Source: Cupriavidus oxalaticus
Lineage (GTDB): Bacteria > Pseudomonadota > Gammaproteobacteria > Burkholderiales > Burkholderiaceae
NCBI RefSeq assembly: GCF_004768545.1
Contig: NZ_CP038635.1
Location: forward strand, 2,604,001-2,668,000
DNA length: 64,000 bases
Direction: 5' to 3'
This document shows positions 63,282-64,000 of the stretch, piece by piece. How positions within the stretch are numbered: the stretch's first letter is position 1; each line of letters opens with the position of its first letter. The notes beneath the pieces were generated by a model that had not been told where the DNA came from, did no database searches, and saw nothing but the letters and a program-made list of their open reading frames with translations. The position numbers and the translations under genes were made by a program.

Positions 63282-63517
63282 TGGGCAAGGCAACTCCGGT
63301 GCAGACCATCACCTTCCCGCTCGAGGGCGAGTTCATCGCCCTTAACGACCTGCTCAAGCTGGCTGGCGTGTGCGACAGCGGCGGCGCCGGCAAGGCGCTG
63401 GTCGCCTCCGGCGAAGTCTCGGTGGACGGCGCGCCCGAATCGCGCAAGACTGCGAAGATTCGCGCCGGGCAGGTGGTGGGCCTGGCGGGCATCGAGATCC
63501 GCGTGGTCGCCGCCTGA
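63281..63517 (+). CDS. S4-domain RNA-binding protein (YbcJ-like)
   Basis: This 78-residue protein is almost entirely an S4-like RNA-binding domain: FIALNDLLKLAGVCDSGGAGKALVASGEVSVDG is the alpha-L fold, followed by KIRAGQVVGL. Family members (YbcJ type) bind structured RNA; the role is unknown. The ATG at 63281 shares its A with the last base of the glnS stop codon, so translation is probably coupled. Confidence 0.87.
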   Translation: MGKATPVQTITFPLEGEFIALNDLLKLAGVCDSGGAGKALVASGEVSVDGAPESRKTAKIRAGQVVGLAGIEIRVVAA

Positions 63518-63587
63518 CCGCGCTACCGGCCGCAGCGGCCGCCCCGGCTGCTGCGGCTGCGGCCCTGCAACGGAAAGGACCGAAACC

Positions 63588-63971
63588 ATGCCGATCGCGT
63601 TCTGGTGCGTTTTGCTGGCCGGCGTGCTGCCGCTCGCCACGGTAGCCATCGCCAAGGCCAGCGCGCCCGGCTTCGACAACCATGACCCGCGCGGCTGGCT
63701 CGACAAGCAGACCGGGCGCGCGCGGCGCGCCGACCTGGCGCACCGCAACCATTTCGAGGCCTTCCCCTTCTTTGCCGCGGCGGTGCTCACCGCCAGCTTC
63801 CTGCAAGCGCCGCAGGCGCGCATCGACGAACTGTCGATGGTCTTCATCCTCACCCGCATCCTCTACACCGTGTGCTACCTGACCGACCGGGCCACGCTGC
63901 GCACGCTGTGCTGGACCATCGGGTACCTGTCGGTGGTGGGGATTTTCCTGCTGCCGGTGTTCGTGCACTAG
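63588..63971 (+). CDS. MAPEG-family membrane protein
   Basis: This 127-residue protein has four predicted membrane helices and the MAPEG pattern: FWCVLLAGVLPLATVAIAKAS at the start, RADLAHRNHFEAFPFFAAAVL in the middle and TRILYTVCYLTDRATLRTLCW near the end. MAPEG proteins include glutathione-dependent enzymes of membranes; bacterial members are mostly uncharacterised. AAAGGA precedes the ATG at a suitable distance. The gene is complete; the last 29 bases of the window hold nothing recognisable. Confidence 0.87.
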   Translation: MPIAFWCVLLAGVLPLATVAIAKASAPGFDNHDPRGWLDKQTGRARRADLAHRNHFEAFPFFAAAVLTASFLQAPQARIDELSMVFILTRILYTVCYLTDRATLRTLCWTIGYLSVVGIFLLPVFVH

Positions 63972-64000
63972 CCATGTCGGCAGCCGTTCGCCTGCTGGCA

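Overview
The window is a 64 kb stretch of very GC-rich core chromosome from a betaproteobacterium, most probably Cupriavidus (necator/taiwanensis group). The support is near-saturated G/C at third codon positions, two Bug-type periplasmic receptors plus a TctAB permease pair, a BPSS1780-family membrane protein, and a sauRSTU-type sulfoacetate cluster of the kind described in Cupriavidus necator H16. I called 50 protein genes. I see no tRNA, rRNA, insertion sequence, prophage or CRISPR array.

Layout. 0.1-3.3 kb: yqeY, a BaiN/HI0933-type flavoprotein and tsaD. 3.3-7.6 kb: a leftward isoprenoid set (xseB-ispA-dxs) followed by folE2. 8-14.4 kb: a Rieske oxygenase, a DMT exporter, a rhodanese, a ZIP metal transporter, a Tat-exported dienelactone hydrolase and a type II NADH dehydrogenase. 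14.5-21 kb: polA, divergent from a LOG-family/DUF2782-like/thrB/BPSS1780 run. 21-26.5 kb: sauR divergent from sauS-sauT-sauU, which would import sulfoacetate, activate it to the CoA thioester and reduce it to sulfoacetaldehyde; the xsc step lies elsewhere. 26.5-33 kb: uvrD, valS and galU. 33-38.5 kb: tusA, a Nudix hydrolase, a threonine aldolase, a tautomerase, a class II aldolase and a YbfB-type MFS carrier with a divergent LysR regulator. 38.6-43.5 kb: an nfeD-slipin membrane proteostasis pair and alaS. 43.9-51 kb: a class III CoA-transferase, DUF2214, a Bug receptor, a K+/H+-type antiporter and tctBA. 51-58 kb: a YbaK-type deacylase, katG with a plausible OxyR promoter, and a LysR regulator divergent from a Bug receptor and a gamma-glutamyltransferase. 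58-64 kb: PhzF, an FMN-binding protein, an apparently permuted CoA-transferase, glnS, an S4 RNA-binding protein and a MAPEG protein.

The most unusual observations are: an 85-bp two-hairpin repeat found three times, each 16-22 bp after the stop of a rightward gene; a CoA-transferase whose two halves appear in reversed order; a compact promoter-hairpin-terminator unit ahead of yqeY that may encode a small RNA of about 100 nt; overlapping start codons of polA and its divergent neighbour; and several well-formed inverted or phased direct repeats in divergent intergenic regions (sauR/sauS, katG, LysR/Bug, ZIP transporter, tctBA). Nothing looks like a wholly new multi-gene system; most of the novelty is regulatory or architectural.
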